Made by a program: the position numbers and the translations under genes. DNA of 64,000 nucleotides from Trichomonas vaginalis G3 (Eukaryota; Parabasalia; Trichomonadida; Trichomonadidae). Positions within the stretch are counted from its first letter, which is position 1; every line of letters begins with the position of its first letter. The stretch is taken from contig NC_067208.1 in assembly GCF_026262505.1 (NCBI RefSeq), positions 18,361,962 through 18,425,961 on the forward strand. Direction: 5' to 3'. The notes below the pieces were generated by a model. The model worked only from the letters and a program-made list of their open reading frames with translations, did no database searches and was not told the DNA's origin. Of the stretch, positions 16,549 through 27,269 are shown in pieces.

Positions 16549-18825
16549 TCATTGAACGCGGTACCATGCAAATACAGTCACAAATGGTGGCATGTAATCT
16601 GCACCCGAGCCTGTTGGATTTGTTGTGAAAGTATGGACATGATTTCCTCCTGGTTCAGTTGGTCGAAAAGTCTTTTTTGCTGAATTGTTATAAGATGGAG
16701 ATAAAACATCATTGCCAGCTTCATACTCTGAGTTGTATAATGGATGGTCTCTTAATGAGTGGCTATGGTCACCAGAAAAGTTTGTAGTTCCTGTATGAGT
16801 GTGCGGTGGAAGGTTTGCTTCAGTAATTTTCTTTGAACCTCCTGTTTCCTTTGAAGAGTTAGCACAGTATAAGAATTTATCTACAATCTGTTCCCACGCA
16901 CCAAAACCTAAAACTGTTTCTGGATTTGTTGAGTTCATTGACGTATAAATAGAGCCTATAGGATATAATGTTTCAAGAATCTGAGTCTTTAATGTTTGAA
17001 GCTCTGTTTTGTCGGCTTTACTGTCTAACATTGATGGTAGTTCATATGCTTCAAAGTTTCTGGCATGATCTTCGATATTCCTACAACTCTTATCTAAATT
17101 GTTAAGAGTATCTTTTACGCTTGTACTCGGATTCTCTAAAGGTGCACTTGAACCCAAATCATAGTTCAATATTATGTCGTCTGCTCTAACAGTAGTGAAG
17201 GATTTATGTGTATGATTTTTGTCGGCTTTACTGTCTAATGTAGCTTGAAGTTCATTTATATCGGAGATGTTGTGTTTATGAGATTTCAAAACTTTGTTCA
17301 TTGCTTCGAGTTCATCTTTGTCAGCTTTACTTTTAATAGCATCTTCAAACGTTATTTTTGCCTTAACTCTCAATGTAAATCTTGGTTCAACTAGTACACC
17401 GTTAACATTGAAAGTAGAGGCATAAATTTCACCGGTATAACCAAATGCTTCTGGTGCTTTAGCTACATCATACTGTACAGTACAGCTTATGTCATAACCT
17501 TTAGCACGAATGTATTTATATCTTCTTTCATTAACATTTTTTGTCTTCGCTTCATCACTTCGTGTTAAATATCCATGATAGTCCGTTATAATCTGTTCAT
17601 CTGAACTTATATAATGAACATGGTTCTTGTCCGCTTTACTATTTAATGTAGCTTGAAGTTCATTTATATCGGAGATATTGTGTTTATGAGATTTCAAAAC
17701 TTTGTTCATTGCGTCAAGTTCATTTTTGTCCGCTTTACTATTTAATGTAGCTTGAAGTTCATTTATATCGGAGATATTGTGTTTATGTTCTTTATCTGCT
17801 TTTTCGGCTAATTTCTCTTCTATCTCATTTATTTCAAGTTCATGCCTACCACCACCTCCCGAAGAAGTATTTTTCTTCAGCTCTTGAAGAACATCCACTT
17901 CGCCATCTTTGGTGTCAATAATGAGACTTTGTGTTAAAACCTTTCCTGTCTTAATGGATGTTTGTAAAACTTCTTCTTCACCGTGTTCGGGGTCATGGTC
18001 GTCATCATATCTTGTGAAATCAGAGATGTTGTCATACATTAAGCATATCTGTCTCAAAAGTTCTGCTATTTGAAACTGGAACGAAAGATATACAGAACTT
18101 TCATCATCTCCTAAAGTCAAGTCTGCTTTCTTAAGTATTTCTTGAATGTATGCAATGAGAACAGAGTACCTTGGAAAATATTCGAACAATATTTCATTAG
18201 CTGTTGGTTTTGGTGGTTCTTCTGGAGTTTCTGTTGTTTCAGTTCCTTCTGTAGGTTCTGTTGGAGTTTCTGCATCTCTTGACTTCAATGCTCTTGCTCT
18301 CAAAGACCTAAATGTTAGAGCACCAGGTTTTACAAAGGACTTTATAAATGCTTTAATAGTTCCTGGTAAGTTATTGTTAGCATTAAGTAAGTTCCTTATG
18401 CTTCCATCATGTACGTCCATAGCACTATGTAAAAAATCTATACTTTTCTTGTAGTCAGCAATAGACTGACTGTGATTTTTTAAAGATTTGTCAATACCTT
18501 TAAGCCAATCTTCATGCATGTCTGATACTGAGCCAAGAATATCATTTGCTTCCTTTAGTGTATTTTGTGCTTGTCGTAAAGTATCCAATCCCGTACGTGC
18601 ATTGTTTGCTATACGTCTTACAGTATCTATTTGACTCCTTGTTTCTTGCATCCAACCAGATAAAGTTTTAATAGTATCCGAACCATTTGAAATGAAGTTC
18701 AAAGCATTTTTAACGTCATTTAAAACTTCTTCACCAAGTACCGCCCATATCTTTCCGATTTGGTATTGAAGAACTCCATATGAAGCAGCTGTTAAACCAG
18801 TATTTATAAGGTTCCATATCCATGA
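16549..18825 (-). CDS. Long fibre protein with tail-collar-like C-terminus, cut by the gap
   Basis: 759 residues are visible, with the N-terminus in the gap. The N-terminal third is helical (coiled coil about residues 50-140), followed by a Thr/Pro/Glu linker and an acidic part. The middle holds at least four copies of SHKHNISDINELQATL followed by SKADK, the pattern of phage-type trimeric fibres. The C-terminus has GAWEQIVDKFLYCA, LPPHTHTG, SGDHSHS, GGNHVHTF and YMPPFVTVFAWYRVQ, as in phage tail-collar and fibre-tip domains. Such genes in Mavericks suggest a receptor-binding spike. A related gene lies at 29385-31185. Confidence 0.85.
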   Translation of the reverse strand, partial: SWIWNLINTGLTAASYGVLQYQIGKIWAVLGEEVLNDVKNALNFISNGSDTIKTLSGWMQETRSQIDTVRRIANNARTGLDTLRQAQNTLKEANDILGSVSDMHEDWLKGIDKSLKNHSQSIADYKKSIDFLHSAMDVHDGSIRNLLNANNNLPGTIKAFIKSFVKPGALTFRSLRARALKSRDAETPTEPTEGTETTETPEEPPKPTANEILFEYFPRYSVLIAYIQEILKKADLTLGDDESSVYLSFQFQIAELLRQICLMYDNISDFTRYDDDHDPEHGEEEVLQTSIKTGKVLTQSLIIDTKDGEVDVLQELKKNTSSGGGGRHELEINEIEEKLAEKADKEHKHNISDINELQATLNSKADKNELDAMNKVLKSHKHNISDINELQATLNSKADKNHVHYISSDEQIITDYHGYLTRSDEAKTKNVNERRYKYIRAKGYDISCTVQYDVAKAPEAFGYTGEIYASTFNVNGVLVEPRFTLRVKAKITFEDAIKSKADKDELEAMNKVLKSHKHNISDINELQATLDSKADKNHTHKSFTTVRADDIILNYDLGSSAPLENPSTSVKDTLNNLDKSCRNIEDHARNFEAYELPSMLDSKADKTELQTLKTQILETLYPIGSIYTSMNSTNPETVLGFGAWEQIVDKFLYCANSSKETGGSKKITEANLPPHTHTGTTNFSGDHSHSLRDHPLYNSEYEAGNDVLSPSYNNSAKKTFRPTEPGGNHVHTFTTNPTGSGADYMPPFVTVFAWYRVQ

Positions 18826-18880
18826 NNNNNNNNNNNNNNNNNNNNNNNNNNNNNNNNNNNNNNNNNNNNNNNNNNNNNNN
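18826..18880. other. Assembly gap (55 N)
   Basis: Fifty-five undetermined bases. The fibre gene is open on its left side and does not continue on its right side, so the two sides may not be true neighbours at this distance. Confidence 0.99.
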
Positions 18881-20039
18881 CCCAAGGAAGAGAGATCCTA
18901 GGGCAATTCACCTTTTCTGTTACACAGAGATATGTAAGATTTTTATGGTCGACAGAAGTTTTAGAGTAAAAGTTGTCTCGAATATAGATAGCGAAATCGC
19001 TAGACATTTCCTAAATAGTCAATTTTTTAATTTTTCTAATAATATGTTGATAAAAAAAGTTTTGGCTGACCTTACAGGAATTTGAGAAGTTTTAAACAAG
19101 AAAGAGGAAGTTAGAAATGCTCAGAGATAAAGCTATACATGAAAAGTTCTTATTGCTCAGAATGGTATAACAGGTCTGAATGCGCACACACTGGGTCGGG
19201 TAAGACTTTCACTTATCTTAAAAGTGGCTGCACAACAACAAGAACCTAGATGTAGAAGAACAGGCATTCTATGAGTTGGTTGTCATTTGTAGTAACATTC
19301 GGGTCAATATTTGACGCCCAAACGTCATAATCGTTTCAAAAATTATAAGAAGTCTAAGTTAGTTTTGTATAAGGATTACTGAATTGTTAGGATGGATAAA
19401 GAAGTACAAAGAAGAGTTTTGAAGTATAATGCTAATAAATGAGTATATATTTACAGCTTCAAAGAGCCCTATGAGGAAATGCAGAGAATACTGAGAAGAT
19501 AACACTTCAAAACAAACAACAGAAAAGAAGATAGAAGTCATATTCAAGAGAATTGCATCTTATGATATGGAAGACAGTACCCTCATGAGATGGTCTCTCT
19601 TTTAGATGACTTTGCTGGTCTCATCCTTTGGTTAAAGAACAGAGAACAAGACATGTGTGCGAATTCTTAAGCAAGCTCAGACCTTACATTTCAGTTGCAA
19701 TTTTGTGTGACAGACAGCAAAAGAGTTTTAAGTAAGGATGTTAAAGAATACTTAACTTGACATTATAACTTTTCCCCGGATTGTCGCGAAGACGATTTCA
19801 TGGATACCTCTATGAAAGAGTGCATGGAGGTAAGGTTTGAAGACATGAACTATGGGAGAACGTACAAAGTCATACCAAGACCTCATACTTCTTTCAGATT
19901 CATATCTAGTAAGAAGACAAAGTTTAAATTGAAAAAGTCATGCGTAAAAAAATGTAAAGTGTTGAGTCGTCTGAAGTCTGTTGTGGTATATCTGCAGCTT
20001 TCGGTTCTTCTGCTTTGGAAGGCATTCAGGAATGAGGAA
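18881..20039. other. Segment of unknown origin without a supported gene
   Basis: No frame here shows a recognisable domain. A plus-strand frame at 18881-19082 and the beginning of one at 19800 have protein-like composition but no family I know. The sequence matches neither block A nor the Maverick repeats and lies next to the gap. It may be host DNA, another element, or a misplaced piece. Confidence 0.4.
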
Positions 20040-20340
20040 CGTAGTCATCCGTTTGTGATTGTTGGAAGGAAGAACTACTTTTCTGTCGGAAGAAGGATTC
20101 GGAATGCAGAAGTGAAAGATCTTTTTCCTGTCGGAAGGAAGAAAATTTTTTTCTGTCGGAAGGAAAAACTTTTTCTGAAAGTTCGACCAAAAATGTTCTT
20201 GCAATTTTGCGAAAATTTGAATGTTTACGGAGGGATAACAACAGGAAACTATTTTTCCAGTTGTGGGAAATTTCAGGGCGAAAATTTTTTCCAATGTTGT
20301 CGGGAAATTTTTTTCCAGTTGCGGGAAGCAGTGGAATGGC
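20040..20340. repeat. Degenerate short repeats of TTTCTGTCGGAAGGA and CCAGTTGCGGGAA
   Basis: Three copies of a word near TTTTTCTGTCGGAAGGA lie at 20080-20170. Three copies of TTTTTCCAGTTGYGGGAA lie at 20255-20330. The open frames across them are a by-product of the repeats. The word does not occur elsewhere in the window. Confidence 0.6.
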
Positions 20341-20461
20341 AGAATCGGAGGATGGAATGGCTCGAAGTGAGGAAGGACTCGAATGCCAGAAGGATTTGAC
20401 AAGACAATTTACTTATATTGAGCTACCTGAGGCCATCTTTGGTGTCAAGCTTGAAAAATAA

Positions 20462-21295
20462 AGAGTTCATTTACTCTACTTTGTTTGAAGTTGTTAATAC
20501 TCTGTATTTTTTCTTTAACAATGGCAAATCTTCTTTGAGGTAAAAATTGTACAACCTTTCATATCATTAGTTGTGTTTGAGGTAAATAATCTGAACTATT
20601 TGTTTCACACATCTTCATTCGGTGTCATATTGAAATCGTAAGTTTTCGCGATAGATACCAATTTCTGTCAGATTTGTAAAATCTTAGCAAGGTCGTAAAA
20701 AAGCTTTTGTTGTTTCTTCTGCTAAATGCAACATAACAATCTTTATCTTCTTCATTTTCCATCTCTTCAGTATAAATCATATACTTATAGTTTCTTTTCC
20801 TTTCTTTTGGTACCTGAACGTTGGTATTCTTTCTGAATGTTTTTGTCTTTTGCTTTCAATGACTTCAATCTTTTGCTTGAAGTTTTCTTTTCCATCTTTC
20901 ACGTTCTTGTCTATGAAATTTTCGTAGAAGTTTTTACAAACATACCATGAATAGCGAGCTGAAGCCCACATTGCAACAGATTTTACAAGAGTCTATGTAC
21001 ATACCAACCTCTCAAACCATTTGGCAAATTTTTACGATTTTCATAGAAGTTTTGGCGACCTGTAAAGTCGTCCGCTGTGGCTTCGCTCAAAAGTTCTTAG
21101 TGTGCTTTGGTTTTTGAACCAATCGTCTGTATGTTTGGTATCTGGTGAAAACATGCTGTCAAAAATACTTTGCATTTGGTACATTGTCAATCTTGACCGA
21201 ACGAATTGAGACGTAACTGTTTGTTAAACTGAACCATCGTATTCTTCACTTATGGTTCATGAACGATAGCAGGTTGTTGTGTTCTCTGATGTTGA
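20462..21295 (-). pseudogene. Decayed copy of KilA-N gene 1 (block B)
   Basis: It follows the gene at 11525-12352 from end to end, including the TTTGTAGAACAAAG-like region and the upstream element at 21296-21345. It is broken in many places, with differences that are mostly changes in length. Confidence 0.8.
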
Positions 21296-21386
21296 CATTA
21301 CTGTTCTTAACATACAAAATAAAAAATAAAATAAAATAAATTAGCGTTATTTCTATCTTGTATAAAAGACAAAAGAAACGCTTTAC

Positions 21387-21998
21387 ATGTATTTTTCAGC
21401 AACTTCGTCAAATAATTTTAAGCACTATCTAATCTGCATCTACTTCAAAACGTTCTTTGCTTTCGTGGAGCACGCATACTTTTCTCAAAAACTTCAAGCA
21501 GTTCTGTTTTCAGCAGTTCTCATATCGTTAACAAAACCAACCATTAACTCTATTGACTGTAGAGTCATATCTACTACTTATATTAAATGTTTCTCCTATC
21601 TTATATCTTTTGTATTGAAATCCTTCGGTTTCTGAAAGATATAAAGTAAGCCTTCACTGCAATACGTCAGTATCGAATGAACCATATGTTATGAAATTAT
21701 ATACAACAACTGGGTCAATCCAGAACAAAAACTATTGGTATAAAGACTTTTGTCTATGAGATATGCTGTAGTTCCATAGAATCTTACGATATCAAAAGCT
21801 CAGGATTCTTGTCAAAATTTTCTGACTAGAGAGCATTTCTAACCCAGTCCTTTTGCTCTCTTTCCAGATGGAGATATAATGTCTGACAAAGAATATTTGT
21901 TGTATTTCTTGTGAGTATCTTACGTTTAAATCACCAATTCTAACCACTTTGGTGTTATTGTCTATCTTTTTAACTGTTTCAAACTCAGTGTTTGTCAT
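21387..21998 (-). pseudogene. Decayed copy of the GIY-YIG-type gene (block B)
   Basis: Matches 12443-13054 over the full length, starting with identical sequence around CTTTACATGTATTTTTCAGC and ending with the same MTNTEFETVKKID opening. It is broken in many places. The upstream element follows at 22000-22050. Confidence 0.8.
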
Positions 21999-22255
21999 TT
22001 CTGTTTCTTAATACAAAATAAAAAAAAATTATTTTAAAAAAAACTTTAATTTTATTTTGTATAAAAGATATGATTTCAGGGATTTTTTTTACGATTTTCA
22101 TAGAGTTTTAGGCGAGTAAGATTTTTAACGTACTCGCATTTTTCACGATTTCATGAGTTTTTTTTTACGGATTTGAATGGAATCTCTTCCTCGGTTTTCC
22201 GAGGGAAGCAAACATAGAGGAAATTCATGAAATTTGGTCATTTTTTTTCAAGCAA

Positions 22256-22900
22256 AATATATTTTAGGTGGAACCGGTCACCAGGTCACCAGGTCAAATG
22301 AACTTCTCTGAAAATGGTGACAACATGACATTTTGACAACAACACAGGAAATAGATTTCTTCGTAAATGTTTTGTTGAGACTTCATCGTCAATGAGCGTA
22401 AATCAGACAAAAATATATTTTAGGTGGAAAAAAACAGGTGGAGCCACTTTTGGCTCGACCTCAAAACAAGCATTTTGTGAAGAATATACCAACCGCCGGA
22501 ATTCCGCGGGTTGCTTTTTTTATACAAAATTCAAGAGTTTTGCGTGTTTTCTACGATGGAGCCACTTTTGGCTCGACCTCAAAACAAGCATTTTGTGAAG
22601 AATATACCAACCGCCGGAATTCCGACGGTTGCTTTTTTTATACAAAATTCAAGAGTTTTGCGTGTTTTCTACGATGTTGTCAAAATGTTTTGTCAAGATT
22701 TCTTCGTCAATGAGCGTAAATCAGACAAAAATATATTTTATGTTAGAATGTTAGATCTAACATGTTTTCTAACATGTTTTCTAACATGGTCTAAAACACA
22801 CAAAACTCATGAAATTTCATACGGAATTCAGCAAAAATAATGTTTATGTTAGAATGTTAGATCTAACATGTTTTCTAACATGTTTTCTAACATAACTATT
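22256..22900. repeat. Palindromic modules and a 118 bp hairpin tandem
   Basis: A degenerate module with the word GGTCACCA lies at 22256-22300. A 118 bp unit is present twice in tandem (22438-22555 and 22556-22673). Each unit has the hairpin GAGCCACTTTTGGCTC and the palindrome CAACCGCCGGAATTCCG followed by a T run. Two modules of the TGTTAG type follow at 22726-22800 and 22834-22900, each with the centre TGTTAGATCTAACA. Open frames through this stretch are repeat artefacts. Confidence 0.8.
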
Positions 22901-22904
22901 TACA

Positions 22905-23800
22905 AGCGTTTTTACATGGTATATGTTGCGATGGTTCATGACTCTAACAATTTTCGTAGCTTCTATTTCTTCTGTCAGTATGTCAAAAGTTTTAACGATA
23001 CCGAAAGTTTTCTTATACTTCTTCTTGACGTCAGATAGAAGAAATCTTCTGCGGTTGGAATAGTTTTTTGTTCAGAAATTCTAACATGTTCATTTTATCT
23101 TCTGCTGGTTTTTCTGCTTCTTTCTTTAAATCTGCATAGTCGTTTCGCATACGTTCTATCTCTTTGACGGAGTTAGTTATATTTCCTCATTGCTGCTTTT
23201 ACATTTAGAACATTGCGGTTCATTTTGCGTTATATTCTGAAACCTTACCTGCTAAAACAACTAAGGCGTCAATGGTTTTCTTCATCTCGACATAGCGGGT
23301 TTATTTGTTCGTTCCATACTTACCCCTACTATCTTTATCTCTTATTTCCCAACACATTTTGCAACTAACGAAACAAAGTTGTCGTAGGTCTTAAATTCTT
23401 CGGATTTGTAAAGGTCAGAGATGTTTCTTATATACCATGTCGCAATCTTTGTCCATAACCTTATGGTTGCAAGAAACCAAGGAATTCATAATTTACTTTC
23501 GTATGAACTTCTTTATTTCTACTGAGTCAGTTGCTTTGACTTCTATTTCGTCAAATTCGGGAATGGTTAGTTTTTGTTGTTGGATTTCAGGCAATTTGGT
23601 AAATGGTCAATAATGTCTGCATTTCATAAAGATACTGTTCATTTGTTTCATCTTCGCACTACAGTCTAAATTACTTGTTAAAAGTTCTTGCTTTATTTCT
23701 GGATTTTTGTTTCGAAAGTATATGAAGAAGGAATGAAGTTTTCATCTCTACTAACATAGATGTTGGATTCATAACTAGCGAGTTTGGTGCTGTAGTTGCT
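22905..23800 (-). pseudogene. Decayed copy of the CxxC/coiled-coil gene (block B)
   Basis: Matches 13221-14159 over most of its length, including the stretches that encode the CxxC and the basic C-terminus. It is broken in many places. The order of neighbours is the same as in block A. Confidence 0.8.
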
Positions 23801-23895
23801 AACATGTTCTTACAATAAAAATAAAAAAATATTTTTTTTAAAAAACTAACTTATTTTTATGTTTTTTGTGAAAGTGTCAAAATTCATGAATTTCG

Positions 23896-24498
23896 AGAGT
23901 TTTCTACGATGTTAGAAAACGTGTTAGAAAACATGTTAGATCTAACATTCTAACATAAACATTATTTTTGGGTCTTTTACGCTCATTACGAAGAAGTCTT
24001 GACAAAACATTTACGAAGAAGTCTTGACAAAACATTTACGAAGAAGTCTTGACAAAACATTTACGAAGAAGTCTTGACAAAACATTTACGAAGAAGTCTT
24101 GACAAAACATTTACGAAGAAGTCTTTTACGCTCATTACGAAGAAGTCTTGACAAAACATTTACGAAGAAGTCTTGACAAAACATTTACGAAGAAGTCTTG
24201 ACAAAACATTTACGAAGAAGTTTCGACAAATTCAAGAGTTTTAGACCATGTTAGAAAACATGTTAGAAAACATGTTAGATCTAACATTCTAACATAAACA
24301 TTATTTTTGGGTCTTTTACGCTCATTACGAAGAAGTCTTGACAAAACATTTACGAAGAAGTCTTGACAAAACATTTACGAAGAAGTTTCGACAAAACATT
24401 TACGAAGAAGTTTCGACAAATTCAAGAGTTTTAGACCATGTTAGAAAACATGTTAGAAACATGTTAGATCTAACATTCTAACATAAACATTATTTTTG
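23896..24498. repeat. Largest alternating array: three palindromic modules and two tandem blocks
   Basis: TGTTAG-type modules lie at 23896-23970, 24231-24309 and 24420-24498. Each has the centre TGTTAGATCTAACATTC and ends TAACATAAACATTATTTTTG. Between them are about ten 25 bp units at 23981-24230, interrupted by one TTTTACGCTCATTACGA spacer, and about four at 24315-24419. The spacer TTTTACGCTCATTACGA follows each module, so module plus spacer plus tandem block forms a higher-order unit. Confidence 0.85.
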
Positions 24499-24504
24499 TC
24501 GAAA

Positions 24505-25171
24505 AAAATGGTTCATTTACTCACAATATTTTTGTACAAAACGACCCCAAACTTTTAACTTCTTTTCTGCAGCTTCTAATGCTATCTTAGCGAGTTCATA
24601 TTCTCTAAATTCTCTCTTTAAATCTTCTTGTTCCATTGGTCTAGTTCGTATGGAGAATCTCTATAACCAGAACATATCTCACGTTCATGTTCTATTTGTT
24701 TTTCATGCATTTTCTAACTTCTTCTTCGAACAAGGTTTTGCATTCTCTGCTGTATCTTCAAGTTCTTCTTCATCTAATTTCTCATGAACTTCTTGTCTAT
24801 GGAGTCCAGAATTTTTCCAACTGCTATGCAATATTTTGGAGAAGCCCACATTGCTATATAGTTTACGAGTCTTGGGTCTACATACGTTCCTCTAACCTGT
24901 TTGATTTCATCAGGAATTCCTGCATGACCATTGTATAAAAGCAACCGTCGGAATTCCGGCGGTTGGTATATTCTTCACAAAATGCCTCAAAATACTCTTC
25001 CCAGGACTTATTTCCAACAACTTTCTAAAGCTTTCCTAAACTGCTGACACATATTTGTTGCATTTACATAAACCATCCATGTCTCTACGTAAGACTTCAA
25101 TACCGTTGTAAGTGCCTTTTGTGAATGTTTCGCCATTAGATTTGTTCGTGAACGTTTGCTTCGACTGACAT
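24505..25171 (-). pseudogene. Decayed copy of KilA-N gene 2 (block B)
   Basis: Matches 14514-15143, with KilA-N signatures still readable in the DNA around 24830-25130. It is broken, with several breaks. The upstream element is shortened (25172-25200). Confidence 0.8.
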
Positions 25172-25199
25172 TTCTGTTCTACAATAAAAATAAAAAATA

Positions 25200-25710
25200 T
25201 TTTTTGGTGGGACGTCGGACATTCGTTTGTGGCTTAACCGTCGGACACAACGATAAAATCTCGACAAAACATATACGATGAAGTCTCAACAAAACATTAC
25301 GATGAAGTCTTAACAAAAAATATACGATGAAATCTATTTCCTGTGTTGTTGTCAAAATGTCATGTTGTCACACTTTTTCAAAAAGATGTTAGTTGACCGA
25401 GTGACCGAGTGACCGAGTGACCTGGTCGCCTAAAATATATTTTTTTCTATCTTAAGGAAATTCATGAAAATTCACCTGTTGAATTTTGTATAAAAAGCAA
25501 CCCGCTGTTTTCCGCGGGTTGGTATATTCTTCACAAAATGCTTGTTTTGAGGTCGAGCCACTTTTGGCTCCACCTCTTTTTTCAACCAAAAACTCATTTT
25601 TGTCGAATTCAGCACAAAATTCATGAAAATTCAACGGGTAGAAAACAGGTTAGAAAACAGGTTAGAAAACAGGTTAGATATACCCATCTACCCTAAAATA
25701 TATTTTTCAA
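25200..25710. repeat. Mixed repeat region: degenerate 25 bp units, two modules, one hairpin unit
   Basis: Variants of the 25 bp unit with ACGATGAAGTC lie at 25240-25340. A module with the word GACCGAGT three times lies at 25381-25443. A reversed copy of the GAGCCACTTTTGGCTC hairpin unit lies at 25485-25585; its second stem is CAACCCGC with GCGGGTTG, so both arms differ from the other copies yet still pair. A GGTTAG/GGGTAG module lies at 25620-25710. Confidence 0.8.
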
Positions 25711-26573
25711 TACTTTTTCAGCACTTTTCCGTAGTTATATATGAAAGACAATTCGAGATAAAAGTCATAGTACAATGGAATAATATGTTGCACACCATTT
25801 GTTGTGAACCAAACTTGAAAGTCAGAGAAACTGTTACTAGGTGGTTCGTAGAATTTAGAGAGCAAAGTCATAAAAGTCCTTACCAATACAAAGAAAACTA
25901 TTGTTGCTTGAACTGAAACTTGCATGACACATAACATTTTGAGGTCAACACGTTTCTATTTCTATAAACTGTCAAATCTGTTGGTGGGCGTATAAATTTA
26001 AAACGGACCGTCAGGTGGTAATGGTTCGTTCTGGTTTAGTAACCGAAGAAATTGTGCCCAAGAACGTTTGTCTACTTCCCAAAATAAAAACTGTGTATCT
26101 CTTGGAGGGTTATTTTCAATCCTTTGAAATGAAACTGTGGAGTTCATCTTGTCATATTCTAGTTTCAGATAGTAATGTTCCATTTAGTAAAGAATCGTAT
26201 TTTTCTTGAAATTCCCAGTAGTATTTGTTTATTGAGTTTGAAAGTCATTTAGAGTCTTCTCAAGGTTTTCGTCTGAACGAATTGTAAAGATTCTCATTTC
26301 ATCAAATTTGTCTATTAGACCATCAGAACCTCTATACTGACCATGAAAATATACTGCAAACATAAAAGCGTTAGTTCTATTTGAAAACAAAACTCTTCTA
26401 AATCCTATTGCCTTTGCATCTGAAGGACTTTGAAGCCAACGAATTGGATAGTCAAACCTGTAAGTACGGGATGAAATTTCTTCATCTGATATAGTCCTAC
26501 CGGCGTTTGTAAAGATATAGTCTAACGGTTTTGTATCTGCTACTTTTGTTCTTTGTTTTTCAACCTGAAACAT
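25700..26573 (-). pseudogene. Penton-like minor capsid candidate, copy 2, broken
   Basis: N-terminal part: MFQVEKQRTKVADTKPLDYI, then YRFDYPIRWL and AIGFRRVLF. C-terminal part: FYEPPSNSFSDFQVWFTT and HIIPLYYDFYLELSFIYN. Both parts match the gene at 31204-32048 closely and the one at 6128-6984 more distantly. It is broken, with several breaks. Confidence 0.5.
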
Positions 26574-26611
26574 TTAATATATGTAAAAATATACTGTTTT
26601 AAAAAAATGTT

Positions 26612-27196
26612 TTAAAATGGTATGCCATATAGCTTCTTGAATTTGTTAAGAAGTATTCGAACGCGTTTTCCATCTGTATCTCTAGCGTTTACATGAGCAT
26701 AGCCCGCCTTAGTAAAATATACTTGTAATTTCCTATAGTTTACGCCGGTATAAAAGTAGAATGAGTCTTGTTCTTCGCTATAGTAGTAAAACTCAAACGT
26801 ATGCTTACCATAGTCTCTAATTTCAATTGCTTCATCTTCTAGTTCGTCGACAAATTCGAATACAATATCTCCAAATTTGCTTATGTTCTTATTGTTTTCA
26901 GAACGAGTGACCCAACGCAAGTTTTTAAGTCTATTGTCGTTTCTTATACGGTTTATATGGTCCACACACGGTAAATTGTTAGGGTTCGGTATAAAATGAG
27001 TTGCAATGACGACATGTTTAAGATAGTGTTTTCCACTCATCTTCATAATAGCATATCCGTCATTTCGCTCCCATTCGCTTAAAACTCTTTTTGTCTTTTT
27101 GTTTCTGACTTCAAATGACTCACAACAGTGAATTTCATATTTCTCATCTAACAAACAAGTTTCCCAACGGTCTGTTCCAACAAACTCAGCGTACAT
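26612..27196 (-). CDS. HNH endonuclease-like protein
   Basis: 194 residues from MYAEFVGTDRWETC. The first 60 residues resemble the NUMOD4-type lead (WETCLLDEKYEIHCCESFEV). The HNH region follows at about 65-110: HVVIATHFIPNPNNLPCVDH, then INRIRNDNRLKNLRWVTRSE and ENNKN. The last half has repeated aromatic-rich strands and a basic end (RVRILLNKFKKLYGIPF). The family nicks or cuts DNA, and free-standing members act as homing endonucleases. It lies between two virion-type genes of the Maverick and has an intact frame, unlike its neighbours. Confidence 0.8.
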   Translation of the reverse strand: MYAEFVGTDRWETCLLDEKYEIHCCESFEVRNKKTKRVLSEWERNDGYAIMKMSGKHYLKHVVIATHFIPNPNNLPCVDHINRIRNDNRLKNLRWVTRSENNKNISKFGDIVFEFVDELEDEAIEIRDYGKHTFEFYYYSEEQDSFYFYTGVNYRKLQVYFTKAGYAHVNARDTDGKRVRILLNKFKKLYGIPF

Positions 27197-27269
27197 TTCA
27201 AATAAAATAAAAAAATATTTTTTTTGAAAAATGTTTTTTCCTTTACTTAACATAACCACCGGCTACCAT

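Noticed and set aside
16549-18825. Integrated bacteriophage suggested by tail-fibre motifs
   Set aside because: Codon use, neighbours and the polymerase type are those of Mavericks. Phage-like fibre tips are known in such elements.
19800-20402. Frames of about 150-200 residues on both strands
   Set aside because: Both follow the degenerate GTCGGAAGGA-type repeats and carry no recognisable domain.
22438-22640. Bacterial-type terminators (palindrome followed by a T run)
   Set aside because: The organism is a eukaryote, and the palindrome is part of a repeated unit that also lies in a coding sequence.
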